Below, piece by piece: positions 20,660 through 31,241 of a stretch of DNA of 64,000 nt. The notes under the pieces are model-generated. The model searched no databases. It saw nothing but the letters and a program-made list of their open reading frames with translations, and was not told the origin of the DNA. This DNA is from Schistosoma haematobium (Eukaryota > Platyhelminthes > Trematoda > Strigeidida > Schistosomatidae): the NCBI RefSeq assembly GCF_000699445.3, contig NC_067195.1, forward strand, positions 55,718,465 to 55,782,464. Direction: 5' to 3'. The number at the start of each line of letters is the position of its first letter. The stretch's first letter is position 1. The translations under genes and the position numbers were made by a program.

Positions 20660-22440
20660 AAATCATATCCTCCAAAAATATTTAGACTATTTACTAATTT
20701 CTATCACATTTGTATATTGCATATTCTCAACATCCGTCTTTTGATTCTTACATAACTACTATAATACTGACCTTTCATTGAAATATTTTGTTAGTTTCCT
20801 CCTTTCATATATTAAGCAATGTAGCAACTGTCCAATTTTTCGAATATCTACACTGTTTATTATAATCCTCTTTCTTCCAATATTATTTTATAATCAATGT
20901 GTCATCATATAGTTATTACGTAACGCAACTACTCGATGAGTATTATTTAACGATCAGGATTCAATGTATTCATAAAATAAACCAGACCAATGGATGTGGT
21001 TAGGTATGCATAAAACATTTCTCAGTTATCCACAGTCATGAAAACTGATTCGCCAACTGTAAAACGCGAAACACCACTTAATACTTCGCTCAAAATTTAG
21101 GAAAAATCTCTAAATTTTATTGACATCATTAAATTATAATCTGATCAAAGTATAACGACTGAATACCTTTCACTTACTTAATTTAATGTAACCATTCAAA
21201 CATTCGTAAGTCGTAAACAATCAAAACATTATGTTATATAAGTCAAGTTTGTGATATCATGTACAGTCGTTTGAATCAAATTATCCAGCATTTTTTTTAC
21301 ATACAATGATGGAGTAAACTTCTATTACTGACTAGTCGATTAACAAAAATAAAATATTATTTATAACGTGAAGTATAAATAACAGAAACCATCCAAAAGC
21401 GAATTCGTTTGTGGTAGTCCTTGTTTCCGTCACGACAACATCTGAGTATATCATATTGGAATTATTATTAAAAAAAACCATGACACCGAAATTGTGGTTT
21501 ACACATACACACACGCTTGTATGCACATAAATGTACACGTGAATAAGTCATCTGTTATTCTGACCAATGGACTCATTTACTATTAATAGGAACACTTTGT
21601 CTACAACTTGAAAGAGTGAAATTGTTTTGTTTTCATAAGATTCTGAAATCGTCTACACAATACATAATGTTGTATAGATAAATGAATATAACTTTAAATT
21701 AATTATAAAATACACACAAGCTTAAAACAACACTCTATATTCAACAACTAAAACACATTAACTATAGGAGTCTATGAAACAAACATGAGGAAATCAAATT
21801 AACAATTGTCATTTGAAATATATCCTAGATATTAGCAAATAACCAACATATTAATTAATGACTCTGTACCAACACTATAAACATATTGAACAATGTAGCA
21901 TTACATAATGTAGAAGTGCAGTATGCGCTGAAGGTATTCATGATGACAACAAAAGCTCTAGAATTCTATCATCTGGCTCAGAGAATGCAACACTACTAGA
22001 AGCATCCATCTGAGTTGTGAATATTCTTGATTATTTATAGTTCTCTTTCCAAATCCTCCTAGTATTATAAATTTCAGCACTTTTAAACTTAATAACCTTG
22101 TACATCAGAAATATCTGTAGAATTTAATGAAAATTATGCATAAATAAATCAACAGCTGAAAGAGGATATCTGACAGCGCTAATACAAAGTTCACCTAAAT
22201 AAAAGACAATTAGAAGTTTGTCAATTAGTATCTTTCACATAATAATTAAAATTATACTGTACTAAATACCAACATATACATAAACATTTCATTCCAGAAT
22301 GTAATTTTATGAATTTCATTCATTCAAGATGTAAAAATTGACAATTCAATCTTAAGATTGATGAATGTAATAGATGTTGTAACACAGAAGTCTAGAAGGT
22401 TATTTAACAGCTGATATCTTATTTTCATACAAAATAACAC
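20660..22440. other. No gene seen; short repeat relic
   Basis: AT-rich. 21,935-22,030 resembles 890-990 (GCTCAGAGAATGCAACAC against GCTCAGAGAACAAAACTC), a dispersed LINE-tail relic. Nothing else recognised. Confidence 0.45.
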
Positions 22441-22517
22441 AAAACTAGAATTGTGATAGTCATAATACTAATAAAATTGTTAGAAATTTTAGTGCTTTGT
22501 CAACACAATTGCATGGA

Positions 22518-22562
22518 CGAAAAATATTCTTTTCAATAATTTCTCATCAGGTTCTACAATTA
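22518..22562 (-). ncRNA. Possible degenerate hammerhead (Penelope type)
   Basis: Minus strand: GAAC, CTGATGA, GAAATTATT, GAAA, AGAATATTTTTC, GTCC. The core sequence is canonical. Stem II is as short as in the copies at 5.4 and 6.8 kb and starts with a G·T pair. Stem III is A/T only and stem I has one mismatch. It lies on the 3' side of the Penelope ORF at 23,048, where a pseudo-LTR would be. Confidence 0.35.
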
Positions 22563-22911
22563 TCTCATATTCAAATTAATAATCCATAAAATTGGCCAAA
22601 TTTAAGGCAGTGTAAATCATTTGGAAATTGTAATATGTGAATTAAGAATTGTTGTTTGTTATATAAAGTCAAATCAAATCGTTAATGTTGGGGCTGATTA
22701 ACATAAAGTGTTAACTTGAATCAGTTTATAAGTGAAATGAAATTGTGCGATAAATGATCAGAATGAATATGGTCTTCATGGGGTGAGAGAATAATGTAAT
22801 CACAGATCAGAAATTACGTAATATGTAGGATAATATGAATTAGGTCAGATATAGTAGATTTAGGGTTGGATATTGAATAAATTCCTCAAAAAGGTTATCA
22901 AGTGTAATGAT

Positions 22912-22992
22912 AATAATAATAACAATGATAAAGATGATAATCATAGTGGTAAAGATAATAGTAATAATAATTACAACAATAATAATAATGTT
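22912..22992. repeat. AT-rich trinucleotide tract
   Basis: Imperfect (AAT)n/(GAT)n tract, interrupted by CAACAATGATAAAG. Confidence 0.8.
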
Positions 22993-23047
22993 TGGGACAT
23001 AAAATGAACGTTAATCAAATTACGTCACTATATCATAAAATTGATTA

Positions 23048-23479
23048 TTAACTAGTTGGCCAGGGTAAAAGGAGTGGCTGAACATATTTCTTTTGGATGC
23101 AAAGATCTAACTTTTTGATCCGAATAACAATTGCTTCAGCCGTCTGTAGGATTCGCAGTCTGAGGGAATTAGGCAGACTGCTGTTAGCACGATAGATTAT
23201 TGCAAAAGATTGCTCCATGTTGGCTGTATGTCCTGTTTGAGCTAGATAGTCTAAGATGGAGCTATTAACAGTTTTGACTACACCTTTGCTTAACCACACG
23301 GGGAGGTGCTCATGAGCTCGAATGTATAGATTCCTAGAACATCTGCCAATATAATTTGCTCCACAGGAGCAGTTGAATTGATAGATACAGAAGGTGGCTA
23401 GTCTAGGCAATTTATCTTTCAACCTCGGGGTGATTATTGGTCGTGTGGAGAACATTAATTGTAGTTTACCCGCACCCAA
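23048..23479 (-). pseudogene. Penelope-like GIY-YIG endonuclease fragment, complete C-terminus
   Basis: 143 open codons. The Cys-rich CIYQFNCSCGANYIGRCSRN and VRAHEH-like IRAHEHLP form the GIY-YIG endonuclease region, followed by YLAQTGHTANMEQSFAIIYR and the terminal CIQKKYVQPLLLPW. The RT domain is absent upstream. The left edge of the giant inverted repeat falls inside this ORF at 23,148, so its last 33 codons lie outside the repeat. Compared with the right-arm copy, one Ser codon is missing in RLATFCIYQF. Confidence 0.85.
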
Positions 23480-25765
23480 AGTCCTTTAAGTTAATCTGCT
23501 TTGTCAACACACTTGTCATCTCATTATATGGTAAATTTATTTATAAATTATTCAGTCAAAAAAACCTATTAACGTTTTTGATGCAGCATTGATATAACTT
23601 ATTACTTACTACTAAACAATATCTGTAATCAAAACTATCCAGTCCAATCCATTTGGTGGGAACAACTCATGTGTTTATTCGACTGCGTTTTTGATACAAG
23701 AATCATGATATAAGACTAATAAAACATTGTAGTATAGATTATCTAACAATTATAACTGTTACTTCATCACTTAAGCAAGAAAATATTCTGATGTTATTAG
23801 TCGACCAAATTAAGAAAAAAGGTAATGTCCAAATACACTTGGATCAATTTCATTCATTAGAAGTATTTATTAATTAATGCATGAGAAACAGAATGGAAAG
23901 ATACTTCTATCAGAAAAAGGTACAAATAGAACGTAGAAAAATGCAGCGATTTGTAAAACAGTTTATTAATGGAATAATGAAATATATTGCTGACTAAAAT
24001 AATGATCAAAACAATGTACATTTTACAAAAATAAAAATAACTATTAAAAGTTAGTTATGATCAGCTTATGATCTGCCAAGAATATACACCAATTTAAATA
24101 ATCACAAAATGAATTAGCTCAGAAGTCAATCAGTCATTCATAATCGAAATTAACAAGAATACCAAAGTAAATGGAAAAAATGTAGTAGTAAAGATAATTA
24201 AGAAAAACTTAACATTGAGAACATGTTCCACAAAGACAGAGTTGATATATATGTAAAGAGGGGTACTAGTGCATGCTTCTACACTATTTCAAACCATTCT
24301 AAGTCATTTCATCTAAAGTCCTTAACACCATAGGTTGTGATAATCACCCAGAACTTGAACAATGAGTCCAAATATACCAGCACAGTTAGCCTCAACTCTC
24401 AATGACTTTACAAACGGATACCAAGGTTTAACATTTCGCCTCTAGCTTTTTCAGCTTACTGGAACATAAATAAATATCGCATGTCAAAATAGGCGATGGT
24501 CAGACATACGTAACATATGGGTAACCACATGAGTTAGTGAAGATTTACAACCTGATCAACCAATTTGCCACCTTCGTCCAGTACCCCGTGTCTAAATTCA
24601 ATACTGTCCATTACACGATATGCAAGCACTATTTATCAGGAAAATCTTGTGAAAACCTGGTCTATACATGTCTTCTAACTTCAAAGAGTATATATCATAG
24701 TTACAGCAATACGAAGACGATTGTACTTCAATATATTCGATTTCTGGTTAGCAGACCATTATCTCTTAGATGCCACAAGTGACGAGAATCACTAAAAGTC
24801 AAGTCAGCTTTTTAAATCCATACTGAGATTTGACCAGATGCCAACTTTTGCACAGTAGAAGAGAATATTGAACAGAAGATAAGCATAAGAGAGGAAATAA
24901 CATGGAAAGCAAAGGGAGGCAAAATATAGGAAATGTTATTAAATAGAGATAAATTAGATAACATACTGAGAAGTGTGGAATGACACTAAATTCAAGATGT
25001 ATAGTAAGAGAAAACACATTTGAATGAATCACTACGACCACCTTCACGTCGTACCAACTAAAGATTCTAAAAACAGATTGTTGTTAAGTAAGGCCAAGTC
25101 ATGATGTTTACATTTATCAACGCAGATAAACATTTAGGGACTTAAAAACATCCGCTATATCGTGTGTATTTTCACTTCACCAAATAATACATATCAAGCA
25201 CCAACACGTAGTCTTAAAACTTACGGAAATTAACTGATAATGAAAATTGTGGTCAACCAATATTTTAACACTAATAATACAAAATACTTAGGTAGCTTAT
25301 TTCGCTAATTAAATCATATTCATAAATTCGACAATTATTAAGAACACTAACCGCGTTTGAAAACGAACTGCTGAATATACAGTCACAAAATAGCACACTT
25401 AGTATCAAAGTGCATTAGATTCTCTAAGTTACTTTTGTGAAACTAGAACGAAATTGATAATGCCACACTTCTGACTAATTTACCACAACGCATTGCAAAA
25501 AATCGGGAAGACGCGTATTAAGATACACCGTTCTGACAGCAAATAATTAGTTCACATAGATATTTAAAACGTTTTGTAATAACCGACGACTTATTACTGA
25601 TTGATTTCTGTGAAGAAGTAAATTTTATTATATAGACAGTAGTGAATGATCAAAACAATGAAACTCAACAAATGGGAACTGGATGTAAAAAATGCAAAGT
25701 AGCAATCGTAATTCCGAAAAGTAAACGCAACTCATTTTCTGTGTTTAGATTTGGCAATACTGAAG
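23480..25765. other. Left arm, outer part: no gene seen
   Basis: AT-rich single-copy-looking DNA. The frames at 24,537-24,782 (+) and 24,799-25,047 (-) have mirror copies in the other arm but carry no motif. They lie back to back and seem to be chance frames. Confidence 0.4.
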
Positions 25766-25769
25766 TGAA

Positions 25770-26089
25770 CGGACAATCAGGTGGGGAAAGCCAATTTATT
25801 ATCTCATGCAAAATTACACAGTGACTTTTAAAATATAAAAAATCATGCATTAAATACATTATTTACAAATCTTCCTTCAGTTGTCCTGTATATAATTCTT
25901 TATTCTTCAAATTCGGTTGTCATCCTAATTGCTCTCTGTTGCCCTTTCTGTTCCATTCAATCCAATCTTCTCAATATTGTTTTGCTGGCATACATTTCAC
26001 TACTGATTGGTGATACACACTACTTATATTTGTCAATATAAGTAGCATGCACCACAATGCTACCAAAATCCTAATAATAGGTTTTATGT
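25770..26089 (-). repeat. Dispersed repeat R1, left-arm copy
   Basis: Minus-strand relative of 8155-8375 (inverse of CCCCACCTGATTGTCC, CATGAGATAATAAATTGGC and GCAATTAGGATGACAACCG). Adjacent to the RTE derivative. Confidence 0.6.
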
Positions 26090-27056
26090 GCTTCGTTAAG
26101 TCAGTCAGTCAGCTACAACGTAGGACCAGGCACACATATGCATCGGTCCAGGTTGCCATACCGCATTAGCACAGCAAGATGAACACCGGATTCATAGGAG
26201 TAGTTAGGTTAAAGGTGGTAATATATAGGAGAAAGATTGCATATAAGGATACAGTACAGGAAGGGTTTTAGCCAAAGAAGCCTGCTGACCGATTTGACAT
26301 AGGGTGCGTACGTTGAAGGCTCCAACGTATAGTTTGGAGTGAGGTTTCAGTAGATCTGGGACAGTGTTTCGCGCACTAGAATCGTTGGCTATGGTGACAC
26401 TTGAGGAGGAAGACGAAAGAGGAAGTTTAGAGTTGAAAGTCGATGTAGGATGAATAATAGGAATTGAAGAGGGAGGTTGATTATGAATACAATGGTCTTC
26501 AGTGCTGTTAGAGGTATGAGGGTGGTTATCACTTCCCGGTTACCCACACCGTGGAAGGGTTCTTCTGGAGGTATCTGAAAAGGAAATTGGATTAGAAGTG
26601 GTCTTAGTGACCTGTGAGCGTGACCGCAGTGCCCAAGGGACAACTGCTTGAGGTCGGTCACACACGACTTTTTTATGAGTGATTTTTGTGTTAGCTCCGT
26701 ACTTGTTAAGACTTTACCGCCGGAGACGGCTATCCTTGGGATAAGGCGAGGTGTGCATTTTTAGGGTCGACCTTTTCTAACCACACCCCTCCTTATGGGA
26801 AGGCAGCATCGCTGTCATACTGGTTGTGTGAAAGAAACACCTTACTGCTGTCACACCTCTGTACAGTCATCAGTACGACTTCGCCTTCGGACCTTGGGTT
26901 TGTTGCTTTTAGTCTTACCGTTCTTCAACCGACCTTTCTGACGTGGTAGGACCTTGAGGAACAGTCGTTCCAGTCAGTATAGCTCGGTTGCTTCATCACG
27001 ATAGGCAAGCCCGACCACCACGTCAAGGTAGCAACAACGGTCGGGCTTCGTTAAGT
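26090..27056 (-). mobile_element. Short RTE-derived element with 12-bp TSD (left arm)
   Basis: Element body 26,102-27,044 on the minus strand, bounded by direct repeats of ACTTAACGAAGC (minus-strand sense) at 27,045-27,056 and 26,090-26,101. From its 5' end it has a hairpin-rich leader, the first residues of an RTE endonuclease (KPHSKLYVGAFNVRTLCQIG, QQASLAKTL), then an abrupt jump to the 3' end and a (GACT)n tail. Nearly all of the RT is missing. It is described more fully in the right-arm copy. Confidence 0.75.
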
Positions 27057-28070
27057 AAAAGCAGTCAATTCATAGTTTTCTTATATGGGTCGATAAACAA
27101 TTAGAACGCATAAAACAACTTTAAGTTTGAAGCTTGCACGGCATAATAAGATAGATGGCAGTCAAAGGTTCATAAAACTTGATATAACAATATTGGAGAT
27201 ATTAATTTCTGATTCATCATCTCTATTAATTATCAATTTCAAAGTAGACCAGACGGTTTCAAATGATCTAACCTTAAGGATTAAATACACTGCTACAGAT
27301 GTATGTTTAATAATTTTAGTAGTAAGAAAACAACCAATTGTAATAAAATAAACATTTAACTAAAGAGAACAACATAGTGCTATTACAAATCATGTGGAAT
27401 GTATCTAGGGAACTATTCAAATCTAAAGTGTAGTCATACAACAAACGCAGAATATAAACAAGATGAGTTACAAATAACAGTAAATTATTGGTGAATAGCA
27501 AACGATATGTCAAAATTCATGTGTCATATGATTAACTATGAGATGATGTTTAAACATTCTGAATAATAATCATGGTAATAATTATAGACCAAATAGATTT
27601 TTAATCTCCTACATACTTTGGAACGTCAGTAAAATGAGTTTTTCACACACATGAAGACAAATTAAGTTACATTAATAATGTCATTATGAATGAGGCGACT
27701 TTTTATTTCATCTCACTAGATGTGTATTTTGTAAATAATCTTGATATTTTGCTAAAAGAAACAAATAATGGAAATGAAAATGGACGCTGAGAAATATTTC
27801 AACCGAGATCGAAAGATGCTTGTACTACATTAAGTTACCAAATAAAACATTGCGCTAATTAATCCTCAACTATCAAATTAAACATAATTCCTAAATGATT
27901 TTCAATGTAGAAAGATTTTCAGTAAATGACTTTTCTAAGTTTAACAGATTTACTCAAAAACAGAATCTTCTTGGAGAATAACATTTATTAAAATTAATGT
28001 TAGCTTAAGACACGTTACCAGTTAGGCTATTTAATGTAATCTTGGTAAGCAGACTGATATTTACATAGAA
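27057..28070. other. Left arm: no gene seen
   Basis: AT-rich. The mirrored open frames at 27,127-27,351 and 27,316-27,513 have no motifs and consist of common AT codons. Confidence 0.4.
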
Positions 28071-28520
28071 GAATGATGGATGTCCCCAGATGTCATGGTA
28101 TGGCCGCCCTCCCTCTCAAAATGCTCTCACACGGCTACGCGTATACAGCCTCTGCCAGGGAAGTCCTACTCACTGCCTTCTTGTGGCGGGGGTTGTTTAC
28201 GAAAATGAGAGGACGAAAAGTGAATGTCCGGCGCTTTAACCGGACCCCAAACCAATGGTTCACATGGGCACCAGTATCCCGAGAGAAAAATGGCGTATGA
28301 ACCAATCGTTGGTCACCGGCTACCATGGGACTGCATCTCCTTACGATGCTCCACTGCCTTGTAGGTTAGACTTTTAGGTCAAAGGCTTGGGGTGTGGCCT
28401 CCTAAGAAAACCACCTGCTTCGGTCTGGGCACCCGGGCAGTATCACAGCCCACACACAAATAAAATAATGGTATTCACTGGAAGCTCTATTCTCACTTCG
28501 ATTTACAGTCAAGCAATTCA

Positions 28521-28521
<1 letters not shown>

Positions 28522-28584
<63 letters not shown>
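28522..28584. repeat. (ATT)21 microsatellite
   Basis: 21 perfect ATT units; the mirror locus at about 51,252-51,275 has eight units plus an interrupted one. Confidence 0.95.
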
Positions 28585-28739
28585 TACTACGTCATTTATT
28601 CACCCTCTTTTATTCCCACTTTATGTATCCTTATTTTTCGACTTATACAGCAGCTCGCCTATGGTGGAAACTCAGTTCTATCTAAACGTTCTCGAGTCAC
28701 TGCCTGGTTGATAATTGTATGCTACCACCGAATATGAGT

Positions 28740-29488
28740 ACAGAAGCAGTTTTTATGAAACCACGTGCACCATTCAAACTGGCTGCCTTCAACGTTCACA
28801 CACTTATGCAGGTCGGACAACAGATCGGGCTGGCTATGTCTTTGGAAAGTATTAATATCGACGTTTGTTGTCTATTCGAGACCCACATTCAAGACTCTGG
28901 TGAAGTACTACAAATTCGCTCTCCATCTGTCGCTTCAAAAGCTTGTTTTACGTGCGCTTATCCGGGGACCCTGTTCAATCTTCGTCTGGTCTTGCTGGCG
29001 TTGGTGTCGCACTAAGCGCTAGAGTTGAGGCAGCACTAATCGATTGGATCCCCATTAACAATCGGTTGTGTGCTGTTAGATTATAAAGCTCCATCAAAGT
29101 GAGAAGAAATCGGCGTGAGAAACGATGTCTTTTCGTCACCTCCGCCTATGCCCCGACAGATTGCAGCCTGGATGCAATCAAGGATGAGTTTTACCACCAG
29201 TTATCTGTTCTTCTCCAGAAAGTGCGTTCGACAGATATTGTAGTACTAGCCGGAAACTTGAATGCTCAGGTCGGGCGTCTAGGCACAGAAGAGAGTCGTT
29301 TAGGTGGCCGATGGGGACTTGTTGATCGCAGGACAGATAACGGGGACCGTCTACTGCAACTTTGCACAGATCACAACCTGTTTCTGGCTAGCACTAACTT
29401 TCGGCACAGTCATCGCCGATGTGCCACCTGGCGTCCTCCCTCTGCATCCCAAGCCTGGACTCAGAATGATCACATCGCGATCAGCTAA
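28740..29488 (+). pseudogene. RTE endonuclease, frameshifted
   Basis: An APE-type endonuclease in two frames. First part: FNVHTLMQVGQQ and IDVCCLFETHIQDSG (the E of ETHIQ is the usual metal ligand). Second part from 29,099: VTSAYAPTD, then VLAGNLNAQVG, where the usual GDFNAQ Asp is Asn, then DRRTDNGDRLLQLC and TWRPPS. The Asp-to-Asn change and the frameshift imply loss of nicking. Confidence 0.8.
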
Positions 29489-29814
29489 TGCTGGCATGGT
29501 TGTGCACAAGACTGTCGCTCCTTTTGGAGTACCTATCTGGACTCTGACCATGCTTTGGTCTGCGCCAATCTTACTTTACTTTTCAGTGGCCAATGAAGTG
29601 ACCACCACCAAAGGATTAATGTTAGCAAGCTGGTTGCAAATTCTGTTGCTAGTAAGTATCGAACAGAGCTAGCTTCTAGGCTAGCTACCATTCCACCGAA
29701 AAGTATAGATGAGCATTGGTTGAAACTTCGCGACGCCATCAAAATGGCAGGTAAAGCGGCTTCGCGAAACATTCTGTTCGAGGATGTATTGATCATATCT
29801 TCACCGTCCACTAA

Positions 29815-30357
29815 ATGTTAGAACACCGTCAAACTTATCAAAGGCCAACAATCGTAGTGTTTCTTGACATCAGGGCTGCCTTCGATTCGTTGGATAGGAC
29901 TGTTCTCTGGGATTGTCTATTGAAGAAGGGTGTGTCTGAGAAGTTTATTAACATCCTAAAAGCATTATATACAAACACCACAGGCAGAGTGAGGGCATAC
30001 AACCACCTCTCTCCATTGTTTCATTCGAGCAGTGGGGTTAGACAGGGTTGCCCGATCTCACCATTCCTCCTCAACTTTGCCATCGATGACATTCTGGAAA
30101 CAGCTCTGATGGATGCAAGTAATGGCGGTGTGGATCTGCTGCCTGGAGAAAGACTTCTCGACCTTGAGTATACGGATGATATTGTCTTACTGTGCGATAA
30201 TGCCCAAGGAATGCAATCCGCACTTAATCAGTTGGCACTCAATGTCCGTAGGTATGGTATGTGCTTTGCACCTTCGAAATGCAAAGTACTTCTACAAGAC
30301 TGGCAGGATCCTAATCCTGTACTCACCCTGGATGGTGATCAGATAGAAGTAGTATAA
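29815..30357 (+). pseudogene. RTE reverse transcriptase core
   Basis: 180 codons: FLDIRAAFDSLDRTVLW (motif A), SSGVRQGCPISPFLLNFAID (motif B) and LEYTDDIVLLCD (motif C; YTDD where YADD is usual), then PSKCKVLLQDW. The N-terminal RT motifs are missing because of an internal deletion just upstream. The frame ends in a stop before KFVYL-type sequence. Confidence 0.85.
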
Positions 30358-30363
30358 AAGTTC

Positions 30364-30750
30364 GTGTATCTAATTAGCTGCATAAGTGCTGGTGGTGGCT
30401 TGAGTGATGAGATCAATGCACGTATAGTGAAAGCCAGAGCGGCTTATGCCAATCTGGGCCATCTTTGGCGCTTTCTTGGTGTCAGTCTGGCTGTAAAAGG
30501 TCGGATCTACAACGCGTCGGTGAGAGTGGTTTTGCTCTGTGTTTGCGAAACCTGGCCTCTCCGAGTTGAGGATGCTAGACGACTCTCTGTGTTCGATCAT
30601 CGTTGTCTCCGAAGGATTGCTGACAACCAGTGGCGACACCATGTCAGTAATGCAGAGGTTCGGCATCGTGTGTTCGGGCACAGAGACTATAATCCAACTA
30701 GTGTCACCATCTTGAAACATCGACTTCGGTGGGTTAAACATGTTCTATGA
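30364..30750 (+). pseudogene. RTE RT C-terminal domain
   Basis: Continues the RT in the same order: YLISCISAGGGLSDEINARI, KARAAYANLGHLWR, VLLCVCETWPLRVEDARRL, DHRCLRRIADNQWRHHVSN, then LRWVKHVL. Further decayed coding sequence continues to about 31,010. Confidence 0.8.
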
Positions 30751-31241
30751 ATGTCATCCCAGAGAATTTTACGTCGTGCATTATTTGCTGACGCTGGGAC
30801 TGGTTGAAAAAGCGGAAAGGTGGTCAGTGTATGACATGGTGTCGTGGTATGAAAGAAAGCTGTAAAAAGCTGGCTTGTTGGTCCTTCACGACTCTCTGGC
30901 CGTGGTCCGAGAGATGGTGCAACACAGTGGCTGGAGTCGTTATCAGATATGACTCAGAATAGAAAACAGTGGCAATCCTGCTGTAACCTTCTTTTACTTT
31001 CTTCATAAAGAGTGGTTGAATCTTCCTTAGTTGAAATATCTCTTCTGGTTGTACCTTTACGTTTCTCCTATTATTATTACACTACCTTATACTAATGTGG
31101 TCGTTATTGTTCTTCTTTTTATTTTTCTCTCGCACTTCTCACCTTTTTTCCTCTTCCCATTCTCATTGTTTTGTGTGGTGCATATATATTTCGTGCTCCC
31201 TTGTACTAATATTTATGTGTTCAAATAAATAAATAAATAAA

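Larger units (their letters stand above)
28075..31241 (+). mobile_element. RTE-like LINE, broken copy (left arm)
   Basis: A 3.2-kb non-LTR retrotransposon. The 5' leader (28,075-28,520) is GC-rich. The endonuclease starts near 28,740 (LAAFNVHTLMQVGQQIGLAM) and continues in another frame at 29,099. RT core is at 29,815-30,357, the C-terminal domain at 30,364-30,750 and beyond, and the 3' end is (AAATA)n-like. Several frameshifts, stops and an internal deletion near 29,775 make it dead. The same breaks are found in the right-arm copy, so it was broken before the duplication. Confidence 0.85.

Noticed and set aside
26389..26661. 90-codon minus-strand frame
   Set aside because: It lies in the leader of the short RTE element and does not match RTE protein in that frame.
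28520..28590. CRISPR-like array
   Set aside because: It is a plain trinucleotide tract; no spacer-repeat structure occurs anywhere in the window.
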